DNA from: JACQWR01 sp964614365
Lineage (GTDB): Bacteria; Desulfobacterota; Syntrophia; Syntrophales; JACQWR01
DNA length: 8,075 bases
Assembly (NCBI GenBank): GCA_964614365.1
Contig: CAZTLA010000143.1
Span: 1 to 8,075 of the forward strand
Direction: 5' to 3'
A program made the translations under genes and the position numbers. Positions 1 through 5,831 of this stretch are shown here, piece after piece (position 1 is the first letter of the stretch; each line of letters starts with the position of its first letter). The notes beneath the pieces are model-generated. The model saw only the letters and a list, made by a program, of their open reading frames with translations, made no database searches and was not told the origin of the DNA.

Positions 1-547
1 GGAGCATATCCGCGTATTCGGCAACGACCCCCACGTTTTCGGGACTCATCACTTCCGTCACGATGGGGAGACCGCTTTCCTGCCTTGCAAGGGCCAGGTG
101 ACGCAAGCCCTCTTCCCCCAAGCCCTGAAAGGTGTGCGGGCCGGTCCGCGGCTTAAAGGCCCCTCCGCGCAACAGATCGGCGCCGGCGGCCTTGACCGCC
201 AGGGCGGTCTTGACAATCTGCTCCTCTCCTTCCACGGCGCAGGGACCGGCGGCGACGACGGGACGGCGCCCCTCGCCTATGGCAACGCCGCGTACGTTGA
301 CCACGCTGCTCTGCGGATGAAAGTCCCGGGAAACCAACTTATAGGGCTTGGAGACATGGATGATTTCCTTGATGCCGGGAAGGTCCCGGATGGTCAGATC
401 ATCCACATACCCTTCGTTGCCGAGCACTCCTACGGCCGTCCGTTCACGACCGGGTATGGGCGTCGCCCTCAAACCCATGTCCTGAACGGCTTTAACGACG
501 GCATCCAGTTCGGCCTCCGTGGCGCGATGACTCATGACGATAAGCAT
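1..547 (-). CDS. aroF: 3-deoxy-7-phosphoheptulonate (DAHP) synthase, type I-beta, 3' end cut by window edge
   Basis: Catalyses the first step of the shikimate pathway in the cytoplasm, condensing phosphoenolpyruvate with erythrose 4-phosphate. The 182 visible residues show an N-terminal ferredoxin-like regulatory domain (about 1-70), then the start of the (beta/alpha)8 barrel. The barrel motifs AGPC (100-103, with the metal-binding Cys103) and GGAFKPRTGP (128-137), followed by FQGLGEEGL, are hallmarks of this enzyme family. The family is usually about 335-340 residues, so roughly half lies off the left edge. The start at 547 is set by GGAGG at 557-553, five bases upstream, and the ORF has no earlier plausible start after its promoter. 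It is divergent from the SH3/M48/cyclase operon. The symbol aroF is used generically; the sequence does not show which aromatic amino acid, if any, inhibits it. Family assignment is very secure. Confidence 0.95.
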   Translation of the reverse strand, partial: MLIVMSHRATEAELDAVVKAVQDMGLRATPIPGRERTAVGVLGNEGYVDDLTIRDLPGIKEIIHVSKPYKLVSRDFHPQSSVVNVRGVAIGEGRRPVVAAGPCAVEGEEQIVKTALAVKAAGADLLRGGAFKPRTGPHTFQGLGEEGLRHLALARQESGLPIVTEVMSPENVGVVAEYADML

Positions 548-578
548 CAGTACCTCCCCCTGACCATATTGGGATTTT

Positions 579-607
579 AAGATAGCAGGGTAACCTGTTC
601 AGGTCAA
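579..607 (-). promoter_or_regulatory. sigma70-type promoter for the DAHP synthase gene
   Basis: Read on the minus strand, TTGACC (607-602, 5/6 match to the -35 consensus) is followed after 17 bases by TATCTT (584-579, 4/6 match to the -10). Transcription would start near 572, giving a leader of about 25 bases that contains the ribosome binding site. Prediction from sequence only. Confidence 0.55.
593..604. promoter_or_regulatory. 12-base palindrome in the aroF promoter, possible operator
   Basis: ACCTG-TT-CAGGT has perfect 5-base arms around a 2-base centre and lies in the spacer and -35 of the minus-strand DAHP synthase promoter. A protein bound there would block that promoter. A second, looser inverted pair, GTTCA (597-601) and TGAAC (611-615), overlaps it. 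No known regulator is recognised, so the operator role is inferred from position. Confidence 0.3.
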
Positions 608-612
608 TGGTG

Positions 613-643
613 AACTGGATACATGAACTGGATAAACTTGATA
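613..643. repeat. three short direct repeats (AACTGGATA type)
   Basis: AACTGGATA occurs at 613-621 and 626-634, with the flanking TG also shared, and a third copy with one change, AACTTGATA, follows immediately at 635-643. The spacing is 13 and then 9 bases. They sit just upstream of the plus-strand -35 element at 655 and downstream-distal to the aroF promoter, where an activator or repressor of the divergent pair could bind. Function unknown. Confidence 0.4.
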
Positions 644-654
644 AACACTTTCCC

Positions 655-683
655 TTGACATTTTGCCGGGAGTCGCTGAAAAT
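655..683 (+). promoter_or_regulatory. sigma70-type promoter for the SH3/M48/cyclase operon
   Basis: A perfect TTGACA (655-660) is followed after 17 bases by GAAAAT (678-683, 4/6 match to the -10). Transcription would begin near 690. That is too close to the upstream ATG at 692 for a leader with a ribosome binding site, and so favours the start at 722. Confidence 0.5.
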
Positions 684-721
684 TTACTTCTATGGCGGTC
701 ATTGACCACGGGAGGAAGGAT

Positions 722-1219
722 ATGCCAGGACATTTCAAAATCTTCATGACGGTGTGCTGTTTCCTGATGCTGGTCGGTTACGCATGGCCCGGGGAAGCCC
801 AGAAGACACTGAGCGTTCAGGTCAGGGAAGGCCAGTTGCGGAGCGCCCCCTCCTTCCTGGGGGCCATCCTGGCCAAGCCGGCCTACGGCGAGCGCGTCGT
901 TCTGCTTCAGGACCAGGGGGCCTGGAAGAAGGTGTCCGTGAGAGGCGTTCAGGGCTGGATGCACGCCTCCGCCCTGACCACAAAAACACTCATTTTGCGG
1001 GCCGGAGCGGCGCCGGTGGAGACAACCGCCACGGGAGGCGAGATCGCCCTTGCCGGCAAGGGCTTCAGCGAAGAGGTCGAGAAGCAGTACAAGAGCCAGA
1101 ACAAGAACATTGATTTCACCTGGGTGGACCGGATGGAGCGCTTTACCGTCACGCCTGAGGAGATGCGGGCCTTCCTGAAACAGGGGCAGGTGGTCGCGGC
1201 GGAAGGGGGTGCAAAATGA
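722..1219 (+). CDS. secreted SH3-domain (SH3b) protein
   Basis: Predicted periplasmic protein of 165 residues. An N-terminal signal peptide (basic residue at 6, hydrophobic core about 7-22, probable cleavage after the Gly-Glu-Ala at 24-26) precedes a bacterial SH3 domain (about 31-85). The domain shows the typical pattern of VREG...LRSAPS, a GERV strand, a GAWKKV strand and the closing GWMHASAL. The C-terminal half (about 95-165) is polar, is probably partly helical and has no recognised domain. Such SH3b domains usually bind peptidoglycan or peptides at the envelope; the ligand here is unknown. The start at 722 is chosen over ATG 692 because GGAGG at 711-715 is well placed and because starting at 722 puts the signal peptide at the N terminus. 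It is the first gene of the operon; its stop overlaps the M48 start by four bases, implying translational coupling. Confidence 0.85.
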   Translation: MPGHFKIFMTVCCFLMLVGYAWPGEAQKTLSVQVREGQLRSAPSFLGAILAKPAYGERVVLLQDQGAWKKVSVRGVQGWMHASALTTKTLILRAGAAPVETTATGGEIALAGKGFSEEVEKQYKSQNKNIDFTWVDRMERFTVTPEEMRAFLKQGQVVAAEGGAK

Positions 1220-2130
1220 AAAAAATCCTTCTCTCGCTCGGTCTGCCGATCATCGCCGCTCTTTCCCTTGCCTCCTGCCAGACAATGGAATCCGCCGCCG
1301 ACATTGCCACCGTGATCGGCAAGAGCACGGGCGCCATCACCGAAAACCAGGCGGCATCCATCCGGAAAACCTCCAAGGCGGTTGCCCGGAGCGCGGAGGA
1401 GTTCACGCCCGAACAGGAATACTACATCGGCCGCTCCGTCGGGGCCGTCGTCCTGACAAAATACAAGGCCTATGACGTAAGCCGGGTCAACCAGTATCTG
1501 AACGTTCTCGGTCAGACCCTCGCCCAGGCCTCGGATCTGCCCAGCATATTCGCCGGGTATCATTTCCTCGTCCTGAACTCCGACGACATCAACGCCTTCG
1601 CCACGCCGAGCGGCCTCATCTTTGTCACCCGGGGGCTCCTGCGCTGCTGCAAAAGCGAAGACGCCCTTGCGGCGGTTCTCGCCCATGAGATCGGCCACAT
1701 AGAGCTCAGACACGGGATGCAGGCCATCGAGAAGGCGCGCGTCACCGAGGCACTGACCACCATCGCCGCGGAGGGCGCAAAGACCCTCGGCTCCAAGGAG
1801 GTCGCCGCGCTGACGCGGACCTTCGAGGGCGCCATCACGGACATCACCAACACCCTGATCAACAAGGGCTACGCCCGCAGCGCGGAGTACGAAGCGGACC
1901 AGGCGGCCCTGACGCTTCTTCGGCGGGTCGGGTACGACCCCAACGGCCTCACGGAAATGCTGACGCTCATGAAGAGGAACCTGAAACCGGGCGGCCTCGA
2001 TTTCGCGAAGACCCACCCCTCGCCGGATGACCGGGTCGCCGAGATTCAAAAGAGATATCCCGGCAATGCGGCGGTCCGGCCGCCCGCATCCCGGCAGACG
2101 CGTTTTCAGCAGGCAATGGGGCAGATATGA
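1216..2130 (+). CDS. M48 family metallopeptidase, predicted lipoprotein (BepA/LoiP-like)
   Basis: Zinc-dependent endopeptidase of 304 residues, predicted to be lipid-anchored in the envelope. A lipoprotein signal ends in the lipobox LASC with Cys21 as the likely lipidation site. The M48 catalytic core is complete: HEIGH at 157-161 (zinc ligands His157 and His161, catalytic Glu158), the third-ligand motif EYEAD at 224-228 (Glu224), and the family-typical THPSPDDR near 266-273 in the region that shapes the active site. The family includes enzymes that degrade or help fold outer-membrane proteins; the substrate here cannot be read from sequence. A Cys144-Cys145 pair sits in the segment before HEIGH. 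AAGGGGG at 1203-1209 is the ribosome binding site. The gene overlaps both neighbours by ATGA, so it is made together with the SH3 protein and the cyclase. Confidence 0.92.
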   Translation: MKKILLSLGLPIIAALSLASCQTMESAADIATVIGKSTGAITENQAASIRKTSKAVARSAEEFTPEQEYYIGRSVGAVVLTKYKAYDVSRVNQYLNVLGQTLAQASDLPSIFAGYHFLVLNSDDINAFATPSGLIFVTRGLLRCCKSEDALAAVLAHEIGHIELRHGMQAIEKARVTEALTTIAAEGAKTLGSKEVAALTRTFEGAITDITNTLINKGYARSAEYEADQAALTLLRRVGYDPNGLTEMLTLMKRNLKPGGLDFAKTHPSPDDRVAEIQKRYPGNAAVRPPASRQTRFQQAMGQI

Positions 2131-4253
2131 AAAAACTTTTCCTGGGATTCCTGGCGGGCGCCATCGGATTTGCGGTGGCGCTGGCCCTTTGGATTCCGGA
2201 CTGGCTTGACCTCTGGGAGGGAAAAACCTGGGACTGGCGGGTCAACCTGCTGGCAAAACCGGGCCCGGCCACCGGGAAAATCCGCCTGATCCTCCTCGAT
2301 CAGAACAGCTTGGACTGGGGAAAAAAGGAAAACGGCCTCAGTTGGCCCTGGCCCCGGGAGATGTACAACCCCATCCTCGATTTTTGCCGGCGCCAGGGGG
2401 CCGGGGCGGTGGTCTTCGACGTCCTGTTCACGGAGCCTTCCGGCTACGGCGTCGCCGACGATCGATCCTTCGGCGCGGCGATCAAAAACGGTCCCCCCTT
2501 CATTGGTGTCGTTTTCCTGAGCGACAAGACCGGCGCCGAGAGTACATGGCCCCCCTCTCTCCCGCCGCAGGCATTGAAGATCGACGGCCTCGATTCGTGG
2601 CTCAAACAAACCGCCGTCGGGGAGATCCTCTCCCACCGGGCCCTGTTTCCCGTTCACGAGGTCGCCGCGGCGAGCCGGGTCCTGGCCGACACGCATCTCA
2701 ACCCGGACCCGGACAACGTCTACCGCCGGGTGAAACCCTTCCGCGTCTTTGACGGCCGGAGCGTGCCCTCGCCGGCCTTCGCCGCATACCGTGCGGCCCA
2801 TCCGGGGACTACCCTCGGCATCTCCGAAGGCGCCTTCCGGATGGGAGACCGGATTGTCCCCATTGACGAGCGGGGAAGGGCGCTCCTCAATTTCCGGGGA
2901 CCCTCGGGAACGCATCAAACCTACAGCGCCGCAGCCGTTATCCAGAGCGAGCTCCGCCTTCGACAGGGTGAAAGGCCCGCCATCGAGGGGAGGGATCTTT
3001 TCAAAGACTGCTACGTCCTTTTCGGATTCTCCGCCCCGGGACTCTTCGACTTGCGGCCCGCCCCCGTTTCGGGCGTCTACCCGGGCGTCGAGATCCATGC
3101 CACGGCCCTGGATAATCTCCTTGCCGGCGACTTCATGAGACGGACTTCCGCGCCGTTCCTTCTGGCGCTGACCCTCCTGATGACGCTTCTGGCGGGGTGC
3201 GCGACGGCGCGCGTCTCCGGCATCGCGAAGAGCCTCTTGGTTTACGGCTTCTTCATCCTCCTCCCCGTTGTTTCGTGCCTTATCGCCTACCGGAACGGTT
3301 TCTGGCTCCCCCTTGTCATTCAGGAGGTCGGCGTCGCCGTGACGCTCCTCGGCGCCGGGGTGATCTACTACACGACGGAGGGCCGGCAGAAGCTCTTCAT
3401 CAAGAATGCCTTCAAGCAGTACCTGAGTCCGGCGGTTATCGAAGAGCTCATCCGGCATCCGGAAAGACTGAAACTGGGCGGGGAGAGGAGGGTCCTCTCC
3501 ATCTTCTTTTCCGACCTGGAGGGGTTTACGAGCATCTCCGAAGGCATGGAACCGGAGGCGCTGACGGCCCTTCTCAACGAGTATCTTTCGGCGATGACGG
3601 ACATCATCCACGAGGAGGGGGGAACGGTGGACAAGTTCGAAGGCGACGCCATTATCGCCTTCTGGAACGCCCCGCTGCCCCAGCCGGACCACGCCGTGCG
3701 CTGCGTCCGGGCGGCCCTGCGCTGCCAGGAAGAGCTGGCGCGGATGAGATCCTCCCTGCGCGAACGGATCGGCAGGGATCTGTATATGCGGATCGGAATC
3801 AACAGCGGACCGGCCGTCGTCGGCAACCTGGGCTCCCGCACTCGTTTCGATTACACGATGCTCGGCGATGCCGTGAACCTGGCCTCCCGCCTGGAGGGGA
3901 TCAACAAGCAGTTCGGGACTTACACGATCGTCTCCCGTGCCACCGTGGACCTCTTGGCCGGGGTCTTCTCCGTCCGCGAGCTTTCCCGTGTCTCCGTCGT
4001 GGGCCGGCGGGAACCGGTGACGATTTACGAACCGATGCCCCCCGGGGATTACGATGCCCGCAGGGATGACCTCACCGCCTTTTCCCGGGGATTGGAGGGG
4101 TTTTACGAGGGCCGTTTTGCCGAGGCGGAGACGATCTTTGCCGGCATCAAGGACCGGGACCGGACGGCCTCCTCCTATGCCGAAAAATGCCGCTTCCTCA
4201 ACGCCAACCCGCCGTCAGACTGGAAAGGCGTATGGGCGGTGACAACCAAATGA
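2127..4253 (+). CDS. CHASE2-domain adenylate cyclase (class III)
   Basis: Membrane sensor cyclase of 708 residues. One N-terminal membrane segment (about 4-23) leads to an extracytoplasmic CHASE2 sensor domain (about 25-335; characteristic DQNSLDWG at 58-65, WPWPRE at 73-78 and VVFDVLFTEPS at 95-105). Three membrane helices follow (about 342-360, 367-388, 393-415), then the cytoplasmic cyclase domain (about 455-615). All class III catalytic positions are present: metal-binding Asp463 (FFSDLEGFT) and Asp507 (KFEGD), adenine-selecting Lys503 and Asp575 (FDYT), and transition-state Asn584 and Arg588 (NLASRLE). It should therefore make cAMP from ATP. The C-terminal tail (about 650-692) resembles a single TPR-like helix pair. 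The start overlaps the M48 stop (ATGA) and its own Shine-Dalgarno is weak (GGGG 2118-2121), implying coupling. The CHASE2 ligand is unknown; the partner peptidase and SH3 protein are candidates to feed it a signal. Confidence 0.95.
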   Translation: MKKLFLGFLAGAIGFAVALALWIPDWLDLWEGKTWDWRVNLLAKPGPATGKIRLILLDQNSLDWGKKENGLSWPWPREMYNPILDFCRRQGAGAVVFDVLFTEPSGYGVADDRSFGAAIKNGPPFIGVVFLSDKTGAESTWPPSLPPQALKIDGLDSWLKQTAVGEILSHRALFPVHEVAAASRVLADTHLNPDPDNVYRRVKPFRVFDGRSVPSPAFAAYRAAHPGTTLGISEGAFRMGDRIVPIDERGRALLNFRGPSGTHQTYSAAAVIQSELRLRQGERPAIEGRDLFKDCYVLFGFSAPGLFDLRPAPVSGVYPGVEIHATALDNLLAGDFMRRTSAPFLLALTLLMTLLAGCATARVSGIAKSLLVYGFFILLPVVSCLIAYRNGFWLPLVIQEVGVAVTLLGAGVIYYTTEGRQKLFIKNAFKQYLSPAVIEELIRHPERLKLGGERRVLSIFFSDLEGFTSISEGMEPEALTALLNEYLSAMTDIIHEEGGTVDKFEGDAIIAFWNAPLPQPDHAVRCVRAALRCQEELARMRSSLRERIGRDLYMRIGINSGPAVVGNLGSRTRFDYTMLGDAVNLASRLEGINKQFGTYTIVSRATVDLLAGVFSVRELSRVSVVGRREPVTIYEPMPPGDYDARRDDLTAFSRGLEGFYEGRFAEAETIFAGIKDRDRTASSYAEKCRFLNANPPSDWKGVWAVTTK

Positions 4254-4261
4254 CCATCCCT

Positions 4262-4927
4262 TTACATCAGCGCCGTTATCTTCTGCACACCCGTATACAC
4301 AAAATAGCAGGCGAAGACCACGAGGAAAGAGGCGCAGACCGCGGTGATGCCGCGATAGGTGCGGTCGCTGAAAAAGCGCCTGCCTTTTGCGACCGCCGCG
4401 GCGACGGCGGAGTAGTAGGCAAGATCGGCGAGGATATGGCCGGTGAAAAAGAAAACGACTCCCCAGAGACCGAACCGCTGGCAGTACAGGATGTAGCCGA
4501 TGCCGATCGATGCCCACCAGATCGTCCAGTACGGATTTGACAGGCTGAGCAATATTCCACTCAGCACCAGTTGACGGCGTTCTCCCCTGGCGATTGTCGG
4601 TTCAGGTGTCGGCCCGGTTATCCGATCGATGCTCAGCGAAGGGAGCGTGCGGAACATGCCGTATGCCATCCAGAGCAGGATCGCGCCGCCTGCCAGGGAG
4701 ATGGCGACGAAAAGCCAGTCCGCCCGGAGAAAAGGCGCCATGCCCGCCAGCAGCGCCAGCACGAGCGCGAGTTCAAGGATCCCGTGCCCCAGTATCAGCA
4801 GGGGCCCGCTCAGGAAACCGCGGCGGGAACTTTCGTTGATCGTGGCCGTCAAAAGCGGTCCGGGCATCAGGGCGCCCGAGAGGCCGATGACAAACGAAGA
4901 GAAGAAAACGGTAAGGAGTGTCAGCAT
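4262..4927 (-). CDS. LysE family exporter
   Basis: Inner-membrane transporter of 221 residues with about six membrane segments (about 5-26, 42-66, 72-92, 120-147, 151-178, 192-213). Family signs are the GALMPGP motif at 18-24 after the first segment and SNPYWTIWW at 130-138. LysE/RhtB proteins export amino acids or related small molecules; the substrate cannot be assigned. The ATG at 4927 is the only plausible start, because an in-frame TAA lies 12 bases upstream and no start codon lies between. No clear Shine-Dalgarno precedes it, so expression may be weak or the leader unusual. It converges on the cyclase gene with only eight bases between the two stops. Upstream on the same strand are a palindromic repeat and then the flavoredoxin gene; co-transcription is possible but unproven. 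Confidence 0.88.
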   Translation of the reverse strand: MLTLLTVFFSSFVIGLSGALMPGPLLTATINESSRRGFLSGPLLILGHGILELALVLALLAGMAPFLRADWLFVAISLAGGAILLWMAYGMFRTLPSLSIDRITGPTPEPTIARGERRQLVLSGILLSLSNPYWTIWWASIGIGYILYCQRFGLWGVVFFFTGHILADLAYYSAVAAAVAKGRRFFSDRTYRGITAVCASFLVVFACYFVYTGVQKITALM

Positions 4928-4951
4928 AGTGTGGGAGTGTTATTGATTTGC

Positions 4952-5027
4952 AAAATCCCTCCTCCCCTCCCTTTCCCCAAGGGATGAATAATCTCCCTCT
5001 TTGGCAAAGAGGGGCAGGGGAGATTTT
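4952..5027. repeat. palindromic repeat element (REP/MITE-like)
   Basis: A 76-base strand-asymmetric element. Outer imperfect arms start AAAATCCCTCC (4952-4962) and end GGGGAGATTTT (5017-5027). Inside are two smaller hairpins: CCCTT/AAGGG (4969-4973 and 4979-4983), and a perfect 9-base pair CCCTCTTTG/CAAAGAGGG (4995-5003 and 5005-5013) around one base. ATCTCCC (4991-4997) and GGGAGAT (5018-5024) close the second unit. Elements of this AAATC-C-rich/CTTTG-CAAAG/G-rich-GATTT type are dispersed in many environmental bacterial genomes (recalled, not searched). There is no T-run, so it is not a classical intrinsic terminator, but RNA from either strand would fold strongly. Confidence 0.65.
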
Positions 5028-5035
5028 CGCCATGT

Positions 5036-5057
5036 AGTCTTTTCAAGACTTATAGCA
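5036..5057 (-). promoter_or_regulatory. possible extended -10 promoter for the LysE gene, next to a 6-base inverted repeat
   Basis: On the minus strand TGCTATAAG (5057-5049) is an extended -10 element (TG-N-TATAAG, 5/6 hexamer match); no good -35 lies upstream. The inverted repeat AGTCTT-TTC-AAGACT (5036-5050) lies at the expected start of transcription and could be an operator or a leader hairpin. The resulting leader of about 115 bases would contain the whole palindromic repeat element. Weak prediction. Confidence 0.25.
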
Positions 5058-5077
5058 TACCGGGACAGGAAGCGGTG

Positions 5078-5665
5078 TTATTTTTTCCCTTTGTCGGTCA
5101 TAAACTCTTTCCCAATGGAAAAAGCATTACCCAGGAACTCTCCGGTTGCGAAATAGCGCCGGTTTTCCGGATCGAAGAGGACCGGCTTCACCTTTTCGAT
5201 GTCCGTGAGTCCCTCTTTTCCGAGCACACGCTCCTCGGCCTTGATATCGAGGATCTCCCCGATGAACGCGGTATGCAAGCCAATCTCCAGATGGTGAATG
5301 AGTCGGCATTCCAGGGCGAAGGGGAATTCGCCCACGTAAGGGGCGTTCACCCGCTCGCTCTTTACGGGGGTAAGGCCGGTGGCAAAAAACTTGTCCACGT
5401 CCCTTCCCGAGACGATGCCGAAATAGTCGGCCTCCCTGACGTAGTTTTCCGAGGGGATGCTGACCGTAAAGGCCTTCTGCGCCATGATGTTGCCGTAGGT
5501 ATAGGTCGCCTTGCGGAGCGCCACCATGACCGCGGGCGGGCTGGAGCAGCAGATGCCGCCCCAGGCGGCATTCATGGCGTTCGGTTTTCCCTCTTTATCA
5601 TATGTTCCCACGATGAACACCGGCGTGGGGTACACCACCGTTTTTGCTCCGAGAGATTTTTTCAT
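5078..5665 (-). CDS. flr: flavoredoxin-like flavin reductase (FMN-binding split barrel)
   Basis: Cytoplasmic protein of 195 residues of the flavin reductase-like, FMN-binding split-barrel family, close in length and motifs to Desulfovibrio flavoredoxin. Recognisable segments are PTPVFIVGTYD (13-23), NAMNAAWGGICC (29-40) followed by SSPP, the SIPSENYV segment (69-76) and GEILDI (136-141). Members bind FMN and carry electrons or reduce flavin; flavoredoxin has been linked to thiosulfate reduction in Desulfovibrio, but the physiological partner here is not visible. The start at 5665 is preferred over the in-frame ATG at 5695 because AAGGAGG (5681-5675) lies at suitable distance, the family begins at MKKSLGAKT, and the predicted transcription start falls near 5691. 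Divergent from the NapH-like/ArsR operon. The symbol rests on family resemblance only. Confidence 0.88.
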   Translation of the reverse strand: MKKSLGAKTVVYPTPVFIVGTYDKEGKPNAMNAAWGGICCSSPPAVMVALRKATYTYGNIMAQKAFTVSIPSENYVREADYFGIVSGRDVDKFFATGLTPVKSERVNAPYVGEFPFALECRLIHHLEIGLHTAFIGEILDIKAEERVLGKEGLTDIEKVKPVLFDPENRRYFATGEFLGNAFSIGKEFMTDKGKK

Positions 5666-5697
5666 AAGGCGCTTCCTCCTTGAGTATGCATGCAAAA

Positions 5698-5726
5698 AAC
5701 TTAGGGCAATGCCGGCTTGGTGTCAA
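5698..5726 (-). promoter_or_regulatory. sigma70-type promoter for the flavoredoxin-like gene
   Basis: On the minus strand a perfect TTGACA (5726-5721) is followed after 17 bases by TAAGTT (5703-5698), a weak -10 (3/6, keeping the T-A-...-T positions). Start of transcription would be near 5691, leaving a leader of about 26 bases with the AAGGAGG site. Confidence 0.5.
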
Positions 5727-5762
5727 GGTGTTTATTCGCTCTCGATACAAGAAAAATAATCG

Positions 5763-5790
5763 TTGACAATAGTAATTGTAATATTATAGT
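5763..5790 (+). promoter_or_regulatory. strong sigma70-type promoter for the NapH-like/ArsR operon
   Basis: Perfect TTGACA (5763-5768), 16-base spacer, TATAGT (5785-5790, 5/6). The surroundings are markedly AT-rich compared with the rest of the window. Transcription would begin near 5797, about 35 bases before the NapH-like start. A looser inverted pair ACAAT/ATTGT (5766-5770, 5775-5779) and the palindrome TAATATTA (5779-5786) lie in the spacer. Confidence 0.7.
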
Positions 5791-5801
5791 TAAATAACTA
5801 T
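5786..5801. promoter_or_regulatory. perfect palindrome on the -10 element, likely ArsR operator
   Basis: ATAGTTA-AA-TAACTAT has perfect 7-base arms around two bases and covers the -10 hexamer and start site of the promoter. ArsR/SmtB repressors bind AT-rich inverted repeats with a 2-base centre at exactly such positions, and an ArsR gene is the second gene of this operon. Autorepression is inferred from this arrangement. Confidence 0.6.
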
Positions 5802-5805
5802 GAAA

Positions 5806-5819
5806 CTAATAGATATTAG
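5806..5819. promoter_or_regulatory. second palindrome in the leader, possible second operator
   Basis: CTAATA-GA-TATTAG has perfect 6-base arms around two bases, the same geometry as the upstream palindrome. The centres are 19 bases apart, close to two helical turns, so two repressor dimers could bind side by side. It ends just before the GAGGAGG ribosome binding site at 5821-5827. Confidence 0.45.
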
Positions 5820-5831
5820 CGAGGAGGCGGT

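Noticed and set aside
98..580. Plus-strand open frame covering the first DAHP synthase segment (160 codons)
   Set aside because: It is the antisense of a DAHP synthase with its conserved motifs, promoter and ribosome binding site on the minus strand.
597..615. GTTCA-N9-TGAAC as a LexA/SOS box
   Set aside because: The arms resemble parts of known SOS boxes, but the spacing fits no LexA consensus I know, and neither neighbouring gene is an SOS gene.
692..721. Upstream ATG as start of the SH3 protein
   Set aside because: The predicted transcription start is about 690, no ribosome binding site precedes it, and it would put ten polar residues before the signal peptide. ATG 722 has GGAGG at the right distance.
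949..2049. Long open frame on the minus strand opposite the SH3 and M48 genes (366 codons)
   Set aside because: It is antisense to two clearly recognised proteins with motifs and coupled starts. The translation is a low-complexity Gly/Arg/Asp-rich shadow with no domain.
2106..3692. Very long open frame on the minus strand opposite the cyclase gene (528 codons)
   Set aside because: Opposite-strand shadow of a GC-rich gene. The product is rich in Gly, Arg, Glu and Pro with no recognisable fold, while the plus frame has a complete CHASE2-cyclase architecture.
3197..4069. Plus-strand out-of-frame open frame inside the cyclase gene (290 codons)
   Set aside because: Arg/Gly/Pro-rich translation of an alternative frame over the catalytic domain; no motif and no ribosome binding site of note.
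4571..4987. Plus-strand open frame over the LysE gene and its upstream gap (138 codons)
   Set aside because: It is antisense to a well-formed six-helix LysE protein and reads into the palindromic repeat; its translation is polar and low-complexity.
5036..5050. AGTCTT-TTC-AAGACT as terminator of the flavoredoxin-like gene
   Set aside because: The stem is short, AT-containing and not followed by a T-run on the minus strand. It is listed only as a possible leader hairpin or operator.
5666..5695. Upstream ATG as start of the flavoredoxin-like protein
   Set aside because: It lies at or upstream of the predicted transcription start and adds a basic ten-residue tail not expected in the family. ATG 5665 has AAGGAGG upstream.
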